Source: Hondaea fermentalgiana (taxonomy: Eukaryota > Sar > Bigyra > Thraustochytrida > Thraustochytriidae). Taken from it: 31,475 bases of DNA. A model generated the notes under the pieces. The model saw only the letters and a program-made list of their open reading frames with translations. It searched no databases and was not told where the DNA came from. Shown piece after piece: positions 17,045 through 26,700 of the stretch. The position numbers were made by a program, and so were the translations under genes. The DNA is taken from NCBI GenBank assembly GCA_014084085.1, contig NPFB01000040.1, positions 607,594-639,068 of the forward strand, given 5' to 3'. The stretch's first letter is position 1. Each line of letters starts with the position of its first letter.

Positions 17045-19912
17045 ATGGACCTTGACAACCTGCTGCGCGAACTGGTGACGCGCGCCCTCGCCGCGGGTGA
17101 CCCGTTTGCTGGGACGTGGATGGCCGCGGACCGAAGACGCGATGGGTTTGCGACGGAGACGCGGCGACTTCTGACGGCCTCGTCGCCAACACCAGAAGGA
17201 GCGGATGAGGAGGTCTGCTGCTGCTGCCACCCCAGCAAGTGGGAGCCCTATGTCACCACAGACGAAGACGAGCCCGTGTCGCTGAGTTTGACTCCCGTCT
17301 GGTGCTACAATCTCGATAACCGCTTCAGCTGCCGACTCGACACCGTTTGGGTCCGAAGCATGGATTGTCTCATCTACCTTGGTGCCTGCGCGATTGTGAC
17401 CCCGATTGCACTTGTCACAACGCCTTTCTGCATCCCTTCCATTCCGGATGATGACGAGGAAGCCTGCGCCATTCATTGCCGGAGCGGCCAGGAGATCCAC
17501 TTTTCCTCCGGTATGGCGGACTGCGCGGCCTCGACCACTGCGCTCCTCTTGACGCTTCCAATCTGCCCACTCCTTTGCGTAACACCCATTGGTCTCGGTG
17601 TCTTGCGCGCCATCCAAGGCACGAGCGGACTTGCTTTGCACACAGGACGAAAAGCCTTCGAGGCACTCACGTGCAGCAAATACGGTTCAGTAGGAGAGGC
17701 GCTCGCGCCGCTCTCCGAAACCTCGCAAGTGCGCGAAGAGCTCGCAAAGGCCGTGATTCACTGGGATCCGCGGCACCATGCCATCAGCGTTTCTCATCCG
17801 CGCAGAGGCTACGTAAAACTTGCAATTCTGGATAATTTGCCCCCTCTTCGCGTACATTCGAGTCTTCTTCTTATGGTTACGGAACTCGATCCAGGCGAGA
17901 TTCAAGATGGTCTTTACGTCCGGAACGACCTCGTGATTATCCCCGAACCGCGCTCGACGACTCCCGAGGACGACCTCGCGCTTCCCGACGGTCTCTGCGT
18001 CGATGGCAATGCCCTCGTTGCTCGGCTTACGGTGACCTCCTTTGGCCGCAAAATGCGCTTCAAAAAGGACCTCGTACTACGCCTGGAGAACACAGAGCCT
18101 TTTCATCTCCCCGATGACATGATTGTGGAAGGCAACCTCAATTGCTCCACGTGCAGCGCTCTGGCAGGGCTCCCGTCGTCATGGACCTCGACCAAATCTC
18201 TCAACCTGTCCGGCTGCAACGCGCTCGAGACGCTGCCACCTGGCCTGAGTCTTGTGGAAGGAAACTTGGTCCTCATCGAATGCATCTCTCTGACAAGTCT
18301 TCCAGAGGGGCTCACCGTCAAGGGCGACCTCGTGCTCCACGGTTGCACGGCACTTGAGGCCCTCCCCGAGGACCTTACAGTTACCGGCAACATTTTGGCA
18401 ATAAATTGCAGGTCATTGCGGACGGTTCCTGCTTCACTGCGCTGCTTGGGATTCGAATTCAATCTCTCTGGCTGCACGGCGCTCTTTTCACTTCCACTCG
18501 AGCCTTTTCAGCAGCCTCGTGGCAATTACCTCATGGTCAACGTGGCTGACACTAGTATTGTCGGCAACGAGCTCGAGCAGCTGCAAAACGTCGAGAACGC
18601 GAATGTGCGTTTCTTTGTGGGCCATTTTGCCAGCGAAGAAGGCTCCAACGCAATTGAGCTCAGCACGCTCTACGACGTCGCTCGCGAATTCGACGTTCAG
18701 GCCATCGACCTTGAAAAGTACATTGATGCTGCATACGTGTATGGCGTGCTCAAATTCCTCGGGATGCTGCTCTCGTCGAGCGAGTTCAAGAATGAAGATT
18801 ATCGGGACGATCTCAAAGCGCGCGTCAAGGAGATTCTGGAGACCATCATCGCAGACCCAATTTCCCGCGATGAAATCGTCATCCGTATGCTTGATGCCAC
18901 GGACGCCTGTGCGGATAAGCCCATTTGGGCACTTGGGCAGATGCAGCTGGTCGTTGCCATTTCTCACGCCCGCGGGGACCGTGCAAAGCTTCGCGAGCTT
19001 GGTCGGTCCATCATGCGTCTCAATATTGTGCATGAGCACGTGGAAAGCTACATCAATTCGCTGAACAGAGCTGTAGACGACGTTTGCGTGTACCTGCGTT
19101 TCGAAATCGCCTTGCGGGAACCACTAGGACTTCCCGTGTCTTCCAAGGAAATGCTGTATGCCAACCACGTGCAAGTGAGCGACGCAGATATCGACAAGGC
19201 CAAAAAGGCTGCGCTTGCAATCCCAGAGGAAAAGTTCGAGGCTTGGCTCGCGGCGTGGCCTGAGTGGCAGCGTCAGGGGCGCCTCGAAAAGATCGTGCCA
19301 TATCTGGAGCTGCCCCGTTTCGCGTCCGAAGTCGACCCGCAGGCCATTACGAGCGCAACAAACCTTCTTGGCGACGTTATTACAGATCCAATCTATGTCC
19401 TTCCGGATACTTCTAACGTTTGGTCGTACAATGACTTTTGTGCTCACTGGGTTCGCACGGGTCTCGACTTCTCCAATGCCTCCACAGATTTTGCCGCTGC
19501 GCAGCGGCTTCAGGATACGAAACCTACGACCGCGGAGAGTCCTCGCCGAGCCTCCTTGGCTCCGCGCCGGGTGTCTCTACGTGCGGGCACAGACGCTTCT
19601 GCAGCTCGACGCCGTAGCTCGCGCATGAGCGAGGTTATTGACGACACCTTATCTACGGTCCTGATGCGGGCCATGTCGACTTGGCTTCCTTCGTCGGCGT
19701 CATCGGTCATCGGGTCAAGTGCTGCTCCAACACCAGAAGCTACTTTTTCGCGCGATGCTGACGCTCAATTGTCGGTGAGGCGTGGCATGGACAGCGACTC
19801 AGAAGAGCATGGCGGCGAAGAAGAAGAAGAAGAAGAAGAAGAAGAAGACTACGACGGGGACAAGAGGAGACTCGATTTTCCAGATTTTGACAACCTCGAA
19901 AGCAAGCCGTAA
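17045..19912 (+). CDS. LRR protein with NEL-type E3 ubiquitin ligase domain and N-terminal membrane segments (copy 2)
   Basis: This 955-residue paralogue of the gene on its left is read in the opposite direction. The N-terminal about 230 residues are unlike copy 1: a four-cysteine run at 58-61 and two hydrophobic segments at about 107-130 and 159-190, so it may sit in a membrane. LRRs of the same type lie at about 310-485 (for example LPEGLTVKGDLVLHGCTALE). The NEL-like domain spans about 540-755, with the CxD motif at Cys622 and Asp624 (codon at 18908-18910), then DDVCVYLRFEIALREPLGLP and WLAAWPEWQRQ. The U-box-like segment is at 771-812. The C-terminus is a Ser/Arg-rich then acidic tail with a run of 12 Glu. 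It starts at the first ATG and has no intron. The paralogues match best in NEL and the C-terminal segment, less in the LRRs. Confidence 0.82.
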   Translation: MDLDNLLRELVTRALAAGDPFAGTWMAADRRRDGFATETRRLLTASSPTPEGADEEVCCCCHPSKWEPYVTTDEDEPVSLSLTPVWCYNLDNRFSCRLDTVWVRSMDCLIYLGACAIVTPIALVTTPFCIPSIPDDDEEACAIHCRSGQEIHFSSGMADCAASTTALLLTLPICPLLCVTPIGLGVLRAIQGTSGLALHTGRKAFEALTCSKYGSVGEALAPLSETSQVREELAKAVIHWDPRHHAISVSHPRRGYVKLAILDNLPPLRVHSSLLLMVTELDPGEIQDGLYVRNDLVIIPEPRSTTPEDDLALPDGLCVDGNALVARLTVTSFGRKMRFKKDLVLRLENTEPFHLPDDMIVEGNLNCSTCSALAGLPSSWTSTKSLNLSGCNALETLPPGLSLVEGNLVLIECISLTSLPEGLTVKGDLVLHGCTALEALPEDLTVTGNILAINCRSLRTVPASLRCLGFEFNLSGCTALFSLPLEPFQQPRGNYLMVNVADTSIVGNELEQLQNVENANVRFFVGHFASEEGSNAIELSTLYDVAREFDVQAIDLEKYIDAAYVYGVLKFLGMLLSSSEFKNEDYRDDLKARVKEILETIIADPISRDEIVIRMLDATDACADKPIWALGQMQLVVAISHARGDRAKLRELGRSIMRLNIVHEHVESYINSLNRAVDDVCVYLRFEIALREPLGLPVSSKEMLYANHVQVSDADIDKAKKAALAIPEEKFEAWLAAWPEWQRQGRLEKIVPYLELPRFASEVDPQAITSATNLLGDVITDPIYVLPDTSNVWSYNDFCAHWVRTGLDFSNASTDFAAAQRLQDTKPTTAESPRRASLAPRRVSLRAGTDASAARRRSSRMSEVIDDTLSTVLMRAMSTWLPSSASSVIGSSAAPTPEATFSRDADAQLSVRRGMDSDSEEHGGEEEEEEEEEEDYDGDKRRLDFPDFDNLESKP
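19816..19849 (+). repeat. GAA microsatellite encoding poly-Glu
   Basis: A run of GAA/GAG codons inside the LRR-NEL copy 2 gene encodes a stretch of Glu in its acidic tail. It is probably length-variable. Confidence 0.85.
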
Positions 19913-20263
19913 CCGCAGGGTCCGACAAAGCAGGTGTCGCATTGCAACTCATATTTGAACATCATCTGATCTTTCCGATTTTCCTCTCTGTCTCTCTCTC
20001 TTCCTTTCTTTTTCCAGACATGAGCTTTGCCAAGACCACCCTTCATTGTATGCTGGCTGCCGAGTCCTGCCTGGGTGAAAAGTTGGGCCTCGTTGTCCCA
20101 GCATCCTCAAAATCCGGTTTCTCGAATGCAAAGGAGCGAAGGCGGCACCTCGACAAGTGTCTAGCTTGTTCGTATCGTAGCAGACCAAAAAATCAAAAAG
20201 TCAATCCAAAAAGGAGAGAAACCCGTTTGCCTGCCTGCCTCTTGAGGCGAGCGCGGGCAGCGT

Positions 20264-20299
<36 letters not shown>

Positions 20300-20352
20300 T
20301 TCACTTTCTGCCCCTTGGCGTGAACTAGGACAGCCTGCACGTGCGCTGCGCG
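19913..20352. promoter_or_regulatory. Intergenic region upstream of delta-tubulin
   Basis: This holds the 3' end of LRR-NEL copy 2 and the 5' region of delta-tubulin. A CT dinucleotide run (about 20263-20286) passes straight into a CG run (to about 20300), only about 50 bases upstream of the delta-tubulin ATG. An open frame from 19942 translates through these repeats and shows no domain, so I do not call it a gene. Confidence 0.6.
20263..20300 (+). repeat. (CT)n(CG)n compound microsatellite
   Basis: Twelve CT units are followed by about seven CG units, just upstream of the delta-tubulin start. The alternating CG run could adopt Z-DNA. Confidence 0.9.
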
Positions 20353-21837
20353 ATGGCCGCAGTCGTCTCGGTGCAGATCGGTCAGTGCGGCAATCAGCTT
20401 GGCGAAGCTGTTCTCGATGCCCTCCACGCGACCTGCATCAAGGGCAACGTCCAGGACTCCACTCCTCCACGAACCGAGTCATCATCATCTTCTTCCTCGT
20501 TGTCTTCGTCTGCCTTCTCAAATGCTCGAGGTGGACGCAGCGGCGCTCATGATGATACAGGTTTGCAACACGCAACTGACGCGGCACTACAACGTCGATC
20601 AGATGCTCAGATTCGCGCCTTTATAAGCGCGAGACGTCGTCGCGAGGTCTTCTTTCACGCCAACTCTAAACTCGACGAACAAGAAGAGATCGTGCTCGAG
20701 GAGCTCCGTCGAGACACTGACGCGAGCTCTCGAAAACCACCTCGACTGCCAGACCGCCGCGTTGCTCGTGCAGTCCTGGTCGACATGGAGCCTCGCGTTG
20801 TTGATTCTTGCGTCGCGCGACGAGGACTTTGGCGCTACGCACCCGGGCGAAGACTCACGTTTGAGGGCGGCTCCGGAAACAATTGGGCGCAAGGTTTTGT
20901 GCAAAATGGCCCGCTCGTCGCCTCGCGCTGTGTAGAAATGCTGAGACGCGAAGCCGAGGCCGCCGATAGTCTGAGTGGCTTCCTCCTTATGCAGAGCGTT
21001 GCGGGTGGTACAGGGTCTGGCGTTGGATCTCATGTGACGCAAGTCCTTCGCGACGAGTTTCCTGGCGCTTCGGTGGCAAACGTTGTAGTTTGGCCACACA
21101 AATTGGGCGAGGTTGTCGTTCAAAACTATAACGCCATTCTCACACTTGCAGAACTTCAGCACACCTCGCATGGCATTATTAATTTGTTTAATGACGAGGC
21201 ACGGGCAGTCTGCCAGCGAGCCCTTCGAGTCGAGCGCCCTGAGATGCAGCATCTCAACCGGGTTCTTGCGCGCGATCTCTGCGCGAGCGCTCTCATTCCG
21301 TCGCGAAGTACTGATTCGAGCTGTCGCTGGCGCGACGATGACATTCTTGATGCCTCTGTGCGTGAGCTGTGCGTTCGCCCGGCGCTCAATTGTTTACGCG
21401 CGGCAATTGTACCACAATTATCCGAGGAAGCTGTCTCCTTTTCGTCGTTTTCCTGGGCTGCGCTCGGGAAAGAGGCCGCGACGAACGCACGAAAAAACTT
21501 TCGTGGAACGATTGCTGCAACCTTTACATACCGAGGCAAGGGCGCGAGACTAGCAGCAACAGAGGCCGGGCCTTATTATGAGCAACGAACTCGCTACGAC
21601 GAGTCGAGCTCGCCATTGCAAGGAATTGAAAAGACGATCGCATGCTTGAGCAACTCGGCGAGTATTGCGGACCCTGTGCACGCCGCTCTCGCGCGTGCGA
21701 ATCGGATGTTTGCCGTGGATGCCTACATGCACGAGTACGCGCGCGCGGGCCTCGAGCGCGATAGCATTCGCGAATCTCTCATCCGTGTGCAGCAGCTCGC
21801 TCAGGACTATGACACAGCGGTCGGTCCAGACACTTGA
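20353..21837 (+). CDS. TUBD1: Delta-tubulin
   Basis: Delta-tubulin is needed for the triplet microtubules of centrioles and basal bodies. The 494-residue protein opens with the tubulin nucleotide-site motif QIGQCGNQLG (8-17) and carries the tubulin signature GGTGSGVGS at 218-226. The context is FLLMQSVAGGTGSG followed by VVVWPHKLGEVVVQNYNAILTL, which is the delta form and not alpha, beta or gamma. DMEPRVVD at 144-151 matches the conserved loop. Residues about 38-75 are a Ser-rich, low-complexity insertion in the N-terminal domain, and the C-terminus lacks the acidic tail of alpha/beta tubulin. The ATG at 20353 places the QIGQCGNQ motif at the normal distance from the N-terminus. No intron is seen. 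Its presence implies a flagellate stage with triplet basal bodies. Confidence 0.92.
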   Translation: MAAVVSVQIGQCGNQLGEAVLDALHATCIKGNVQDSTPPRTESSSSSSSLSSSAFSNARGGRSGAHDDTGLQHATDAALQRRSDAQIRAFISARRRREVFFHANSKLDEQEEIVLEELRRDTDASSRKPPRLPDRRVARAVLVDMEPRVVDSCVARRGLWRYAPGRRLTFEGGSGNNWAQGFVQNGPLVASRCVEMLRREAEAADSLSGFLLMQSVAGGTGSGVGSHVTQVLRDEFPGASVANVVVWPHKLGEVVVQNYNAILTLAELQHTSHGIINLFNDEARAVCQRALRVERPEMQHLNRVLARDLCASALIPSRSTDSSCRWRDDDILDASVRELCVRPALNCLRAAIVPQLSEEAVSFSSFSWAALGKEAATNARKNFRGTIAATFTYRGKGARLAATEAGPYYEQRTRYDESSSPLQGIEKTIACLSNSASIADPVHAALARANRMFAVDAYMHEYARAGLERDSIRESLIRVQQLAQDYDTAVGPDT

Positions 21838-22182
21838 GCAAGGAAGATCAGGACAACTTGTAAAATATGAATATTACGTGCGCACGCACGCACGCACGCA
21901 CCCAAGCAAGCACGCATATACACACCACCAAAGCGCTCAAAAGTTTCTCTTTCCCCTGCTTCGCCTTGAAAGTCATGTGCACTAACTGTGGGGTCTGTGT
22001 GGGGGGGCGCGGAGTCCATCACTCGAGGTCACACCCCTTCTCAGGCCCTTTCTCCCCCGGGCCCAACCCTTATATGAAAGTTGATGGGAATCACCCGTCG
22101 TTCCCCAGGCAAAACGCAAAGCCTTCATGGCCCGGTGGATGTGCGCGCATGAAGCAGCGAGAGAACGAGCGACATTGAGCGA
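21838..22182. other. Intergenic region with GCAC repeat
   Basis: This holds the 3' end of delta-tubulin, a GCAC tetranucleotide array (about 21879-21901) and the promoter of the next gene. A guanine run lies near 22000. I see no gene. Confidence 0.6.
21879..21901 (+). repeat. GCAC tetranucleotide microsatellite
   Basis: Nearly six perfect GCAC units, followed by degenerate CAAGCA/CGCA units. It lies in the 3' flank of the delta-tubulin gene. Confidence 0.85.
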
Positions 22183-23730
22183 ATGGGTGCGTCCGCATCC
22201 ATTGCCGATGGCGATGAGGCTCTTGTAGAGATCGCACAGCATCTGACGCCTGAAGCTATCCAAGAGCGCCCCTTTTACGTTCTGCTCTGTCCCGATGAAG
22301 TAGAGCGAGACCGGGTTTGGGCGCAGGCACACGCCCTCAAGTACGATCGCCATGTTGACGGGAGCGTCTCCGTGGAAGAAGCCGCGACGTGCGCTCGTGC
22401 GACCGCCGTGACCCAGGCGCTTCTCGACGGTCAGAGCAACATGGAAACTCTACAGACGCTGTATAACGATTTCGGAAGTACAAACTTGGCTGATATCTTC
22501 ATTGGAGCAGTCGTTTCTGGAACTTTGAAAGGTGCTTTCGACGTAAATGAGGTGACGGCCAGTCGAGCAGCTCTCGCTGCTGACCTAGCAATGCAAATGG
22601 GCTTGGCGTTTGCGGCCGGGAGCGGCCCTCCGGGCATTGCAGTCGCTGCTGGAGCTGTCGCATTCAACGTGGCAGCTGGCGTTGCACTCAATGGCATGTT
22701 TGGCTCCGAAGGCAATTGCGCCGAAGTCCTCGTTTACGACTCTTGCGTGACATGCCGAGCATACAAAGGTTCTGACACACTAAAGTTCATTCCCTATTGG
22801 AAAGAACGTCTCGGCTCCTGCGATGGCTCGCTCTTGATAAGTGCCGGACAGCGTTGCTCAGAGAGCTTTCAGGTTGACCTTTGTGTAAAGGGTGCCGATG
22901 GCGTGCTTCGTCTCGACACAGTGCATTGTCATGATCTCATCTTTATTGCGACAGTGCAAGACGACTGCACGCACGTAGTTTGGTGCAAAGGCTCCTTCTC
23001 CGAGCCGGCACAGCGAGGAAAGACCGCAATTTACAAACTCAAGCATGGTCTTTCGAAGCGAGACATGCTGAGCTCGAGTTTGTCTCATGGCCAAGAGGCA
23101 ATGGAAACATTGTCAAAGCGTATTGCAGAGGACTTAGGGGCTCCCGCGCAGCGCGCGTTCTATAGCGCTTTGCGCAGCGTCGATGCCAAAGTTGCTATGC
23201 TCACTCCGCAAACGATTTGCAGCTCAAAAAGTTCTGCTGTCGCAAAAGAACTCGGAGATCTCATTGAAAATATTGGAAGCACGAGCGATGTAGCGGGAAA
23301 GGCTGAGACTGTCATCGAGCAAGCTGCTTTAGTCGGGAAAAAGATTGCGAGTGGGGACCTTGCTCAGGCCAGAGACATCATCACAGGTGTCTGCGCAGAG
23401 AGTCAAGAGGCCGTCAGCGCAGGCATGACGGCCGCCAAGGCTCAGGCAGCAGCGATTCCTGTCACGGAAATGGTGCAAGCCCAAAGTGCAAATGTGTCGG
23501 GCCTTGCGGTACGAACAGAGGGAGCGCTGCAAAGTACAATTGAGGATTGCAAGAAGAGTTACGATGCAGCCAAAAAGAGCGCGACCACCACCGCGGACCA
23601 TATCGAGAAAGACATAATCCCTGACGCGCTGGCGAAGGGCGAAAAGATGGTCAACAATCTGCGCGATCGAATCTCGGACGTGTCCAAGACCCAAGCCGAG
23701 AAATTTCTCAAGAGAACACCTAAATTATAA
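22183..23730 (+). CDS. Hypothetical, probably N-myristoylated membrane-associated protein
   Basis: I do not recognise a family for this 515-residue protein. It begins MGASAS, with Gly2 and small or Ser residues at the positions favoured by N-myristoyltransferase, so the N-terminus is probably lipid-modified. Residues about 100-175 are rich in Gly and Ala with a long hydrophobic stretch (GIAVAAGAVAFNVAAGVALNGMF) in glycine-zipper style, which could insert in a membrane. A Cys-rich, beta-like part follows at about 178-290 (for example VDLCVKGADGVLRLD, then HCHDLIFIATVQDDCTHVVWC). The last about 210 residues look like long amphipathic helices rich in Ala, Lys, Glu and Ser, with little Pro, resembling apolipoprotein-like or coiled-coil sequence. 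It starts at the first ATG and has no intron. It could be a lipid-droplet, flagellar or membrane-remodelling protein; nothing in the sequence decides this. Confidence 0.78.
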   Translation: MGASASIADGDEALVEIAQHLTPEAIQERPFYVLLCPDEVERDRVWAQAHALKYDRHVDGSVSVEEAATCARATAVTQALLDGQSNMETLQTLYNDFGSTNLADIFIGAVVSGTLKGAFDVNEVTASRAALAADLAMQMGLAFAAGSGPPGIAVAAGAVAFNVAAGVALNGMFGSEGNCAEVLVYDSCVTCRAYKGSDTLKFIPYWKERLGSCDGSLLISAGQRCSESFQVDLCVKGADGVLRLDTVHCHDLIFIATVQDDCTHVVWCKGSFSEPAQRGKTAIYKLKHGLSKRDMLSSSLSHGQEAMETLSKRIAEDLGAPAQRAFYSALRSVDAKVAMLTPQTICSSKSSAVAKELGDLIENIGSTSDVAGKAETVIEQAALVGKKIASGDLAQARDIITGVCAESQEAVSAGMTAAKAQAAAIPVTEMVQAQSANVSGLAVRTEGALQSTIEDCKKSYDAAKKSATTTADHIEKDIIPDALAKGEKMVNNLRDRISDVSKTQAEKFLKRTPKL

Positions 23731-23779
23731 CATAGCTGAATCACATCGTCAACCTGAGTCAGGTCATACACTTTCAGTT

Positions 23780-26700
23780 TCATGACTCATCTTCTTGCGC
23801 GGGCACTTCGGCGCCCCCCTCCGGAGTAGTAGTGTCCTCTGAAACGTCCTCGTGGGCAACAAAGTAGGTCACAACCTCGTCAGAGGCAAGCTCGAGTGCG
23901 GATGCGCCACTCTCGTCGCGCGCATTCTTATCTGCGCCCAAACCTACGAGGATCTCGATGCAGGGAATGCATCCACCCGCGCAGGCGATATGCAACAAAG
24001 AGGTCGTCTTGGACTCATCGGTTTCGTCTACCTTCAGCGCGGTAGCTGTCGGCAGATTCCGGTCGACTTCGCAGAGGAAACTAAGACACTCCGCCTTGCC
24101 TGCCTTGGTTGCAAGAACTGCCAAACGTCGCACGAGACTTGCGTCAGCACTTTCAATGCCCAAGACCGCAAGAATCTCGGGCACGTCGAGAGTATCAGCA
24201 GAGCAGGCAATTGTGGCCAAGGAGTCGACATCGATCTCGCGAGGTGCTCCGGTGTCTGCATCGTGTTCACTTTTCGCGATTCTGAGAAACGCTGCGAGAA
24301 CTGGAGCGCTTCCGCTCTGAGCGGCTAGCTCGAGATCGCGATCGAAGTCTAGCACCTCGGGGCGAGCCCTGAGAAGGGCGTCAACAATACCAATGCAACC
24401 CACGGCAATGGCCTCTTCAAATATCTTGCGGAATCCCAACTGGCGCACAATTGTTTCCTCGTCGGGGATATCGTTCTTGGCATCACCATCTTGATTTTCG
24501 GTTTCCTCCCCACCAGCTTCTGCTTGGACATCGCCATCTCTGCTCTCGTGATTTTGCGATGCTTTGTTTGCGTTGCGAATTAGCTCAAGAGACGAATCCA
24601 GAAGGAGATCAAATCCCACATCGAACTCCTTGGCCACGGCCACGAGCGCAAGCCCGTGTAAATCTTCTGCAGTGCACTGGCAGCGCCTCAACAAAAGTTC
24701 GAGACAGGCTTCATGCGAATTGGCTGTAGCGAGATGAAGAGAGGACTGTCCTTTGGCGTCTGGAAGTCGAGCGTTGGCTTTGCTTTCCTTATCCGTCTTT
24801 AGAATACATTTGAGAATTGCGGCCGACCCGCTTGCTGCTGCGACGTGGACGGGAAGCTGGCCCTCTTTGTTTGCAAGGGTCAAACAGGCAACGAGATGAG
24901 CGAGGAGATCGGAAGCTCCAGCAGCAATGGACGGATTGCTGCAAGCCACGTGCAGAGGAGAATCACCTGCGTAGTTGAGTACTGTAGGCTCCAGACCCAG
25001 CTGTAGCAGCCGCGGAATTGATCGAAGGGCGCAGGTGTGGGCAGCGCTGTGGAGCAATGTATTGCCTTCTTTATCGCGAACAGCGCCTAGCACAAGATTG
25101 GAGGACTGCAGGGTGCGAAGTAGGTTGCCGGTGAGGCAGTCCTTGGCACAAAGCTCGTGAAGGGCCGTAACACCGGCCCCGTCAGGCTCGGAGAGACAGT
25201 CTCCAAGATCTGCCTTAGCTCGCTTGAGTAGCAGCTCGAGAACCTTTTCGCTATGGGCAGCATAATGAAAGACGTTTTTGCCAAAGGAATCGTGCTGGTT
25301 GGCAATGAGATCTGGGTTTGCGACGAGGCGGATAATGTCGACAGCACCAGCGCTTGCTGCTGCCATGAGAACGGATAGGCCCGATTCTGGATCCTGGTAC
25401 TCGACGGGAAAGCCAGCTTCAACGGCGGCACGAGTTTTGAGAAAAGCGCGATCCCCTCGCGTGCGGATAACGTGCACAAGCTTTTCCGGTCCGTCAAGAA
25501 TGCGTTTGAGCTCGTCGTCAGTGACCGCATCATTCTCAATATCAATTTGCCATCCACTTGCGAGAAGCTCGGCACACTCATCCTCGTCGACTTGAACGGC
25601 AACCTTCCATGGTGTGCGGCCTCGAAGGTCTTGCTTGTGCACATCGGCTTTTGCAACGTCGACGAGATAACGCACAATGTCAGTCAGGCCACGAGCAGCC
25701 GCCATGTGAAGTGGCGTGGCGCCGTGGCGATCCGCAAGATTGACGTCGGCGTGGCCAGCCTCTATGAGACTCTGAACGAGCTCGATGCTTGGGGCGCTCC
25801 CGGCGATGGCAAGGTGGAGTGGGGCGCGATTATCTGGGTCTTCGGGTGCCACTTGGTTGGCGTCCTGCTCGCAAAGAAGCAGCGGGAGGATGAGCGCCAC
25901 AAGACCTGCTTCACATGCATCGTGCAGAATAGTCCTGCCCTCAGAAGAAACCTTGCAGCGTTTGGAGAGAAGGAGTTCCGCAATTTCGACGTGGCCGCCT
26001 CGAGTGGCAAGCATGACCCCAGTTTCTCCTGCGTCATTTTCGTGATCAATGTCGAGGCCCCACTTGATGGCTTTGCGCACGAGCTTACGGTATCCGAATC
26101 GACAGGCAATGGTGAGCACGGAGTCTCCGTTGATATCCTCCATGTCGACGCAGCTTTCAAGCTCGTGGAGGTCTTCCACCTCTTGCCGACGTCCAAGCCG
26201 GGCCTGAAAGAAGATGTCTGTAAGCTTTTCGTCAAGAGCAGCAGCCGTGCGTTTCCGCGCCAAGCGGCCACGCACGATGCGTTGAATGTCAATTGCGGCC
26301 CAGATTTGACACGTACAAAGCCTGCGAGCCCGAATGAAACGAACGCGTGCGCGGCCATACAACCACCCTCTGCACACACGCTGGATGCTCAGCGCCATGG
26401 CTTCTCGGACAAGCGCCTCATGCTCGTTCTGGATTTTGCCAATGCGCATCCTACAAGCCACGCCACGCGCGATTCCCTGCATCAGGACTGCTGCACGAAC
26501 CTGATCACGTTGCACGACGCGATTTTGCATGCGGATGCGTTGGGCATACGCCGAGACGCGTCGCCAGGCACATTGTATACGCACTGCGCTCATTCGTGCT
26601 CTCCGATGCTGAAGCGCTCTTGCCTTTTGTTTGCCGAGATGCCACATGCGGTAAGAAGCTTGGATGGTGACAGTTGCGCGCAGGATCCGCTCTGCATTTT

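Noticed and set aside
13674..19912. Recent bacterial contamination or an integrated bacterial segment as the source of the NEL genes
   Set aside because: Flanked on both sides by eukaryotic genes, composition similar to neighbours, no ribosome-binding sites or operon structure, and strong divergence between copies. Old transfer remains possible.
19942..20328. 128-residue open frame between LRR-NEL copy 2 and delta-tubulin
   Set aside because: Its second half is a translation of the CT/CG microsatellite, and no motif is visible in the first half.
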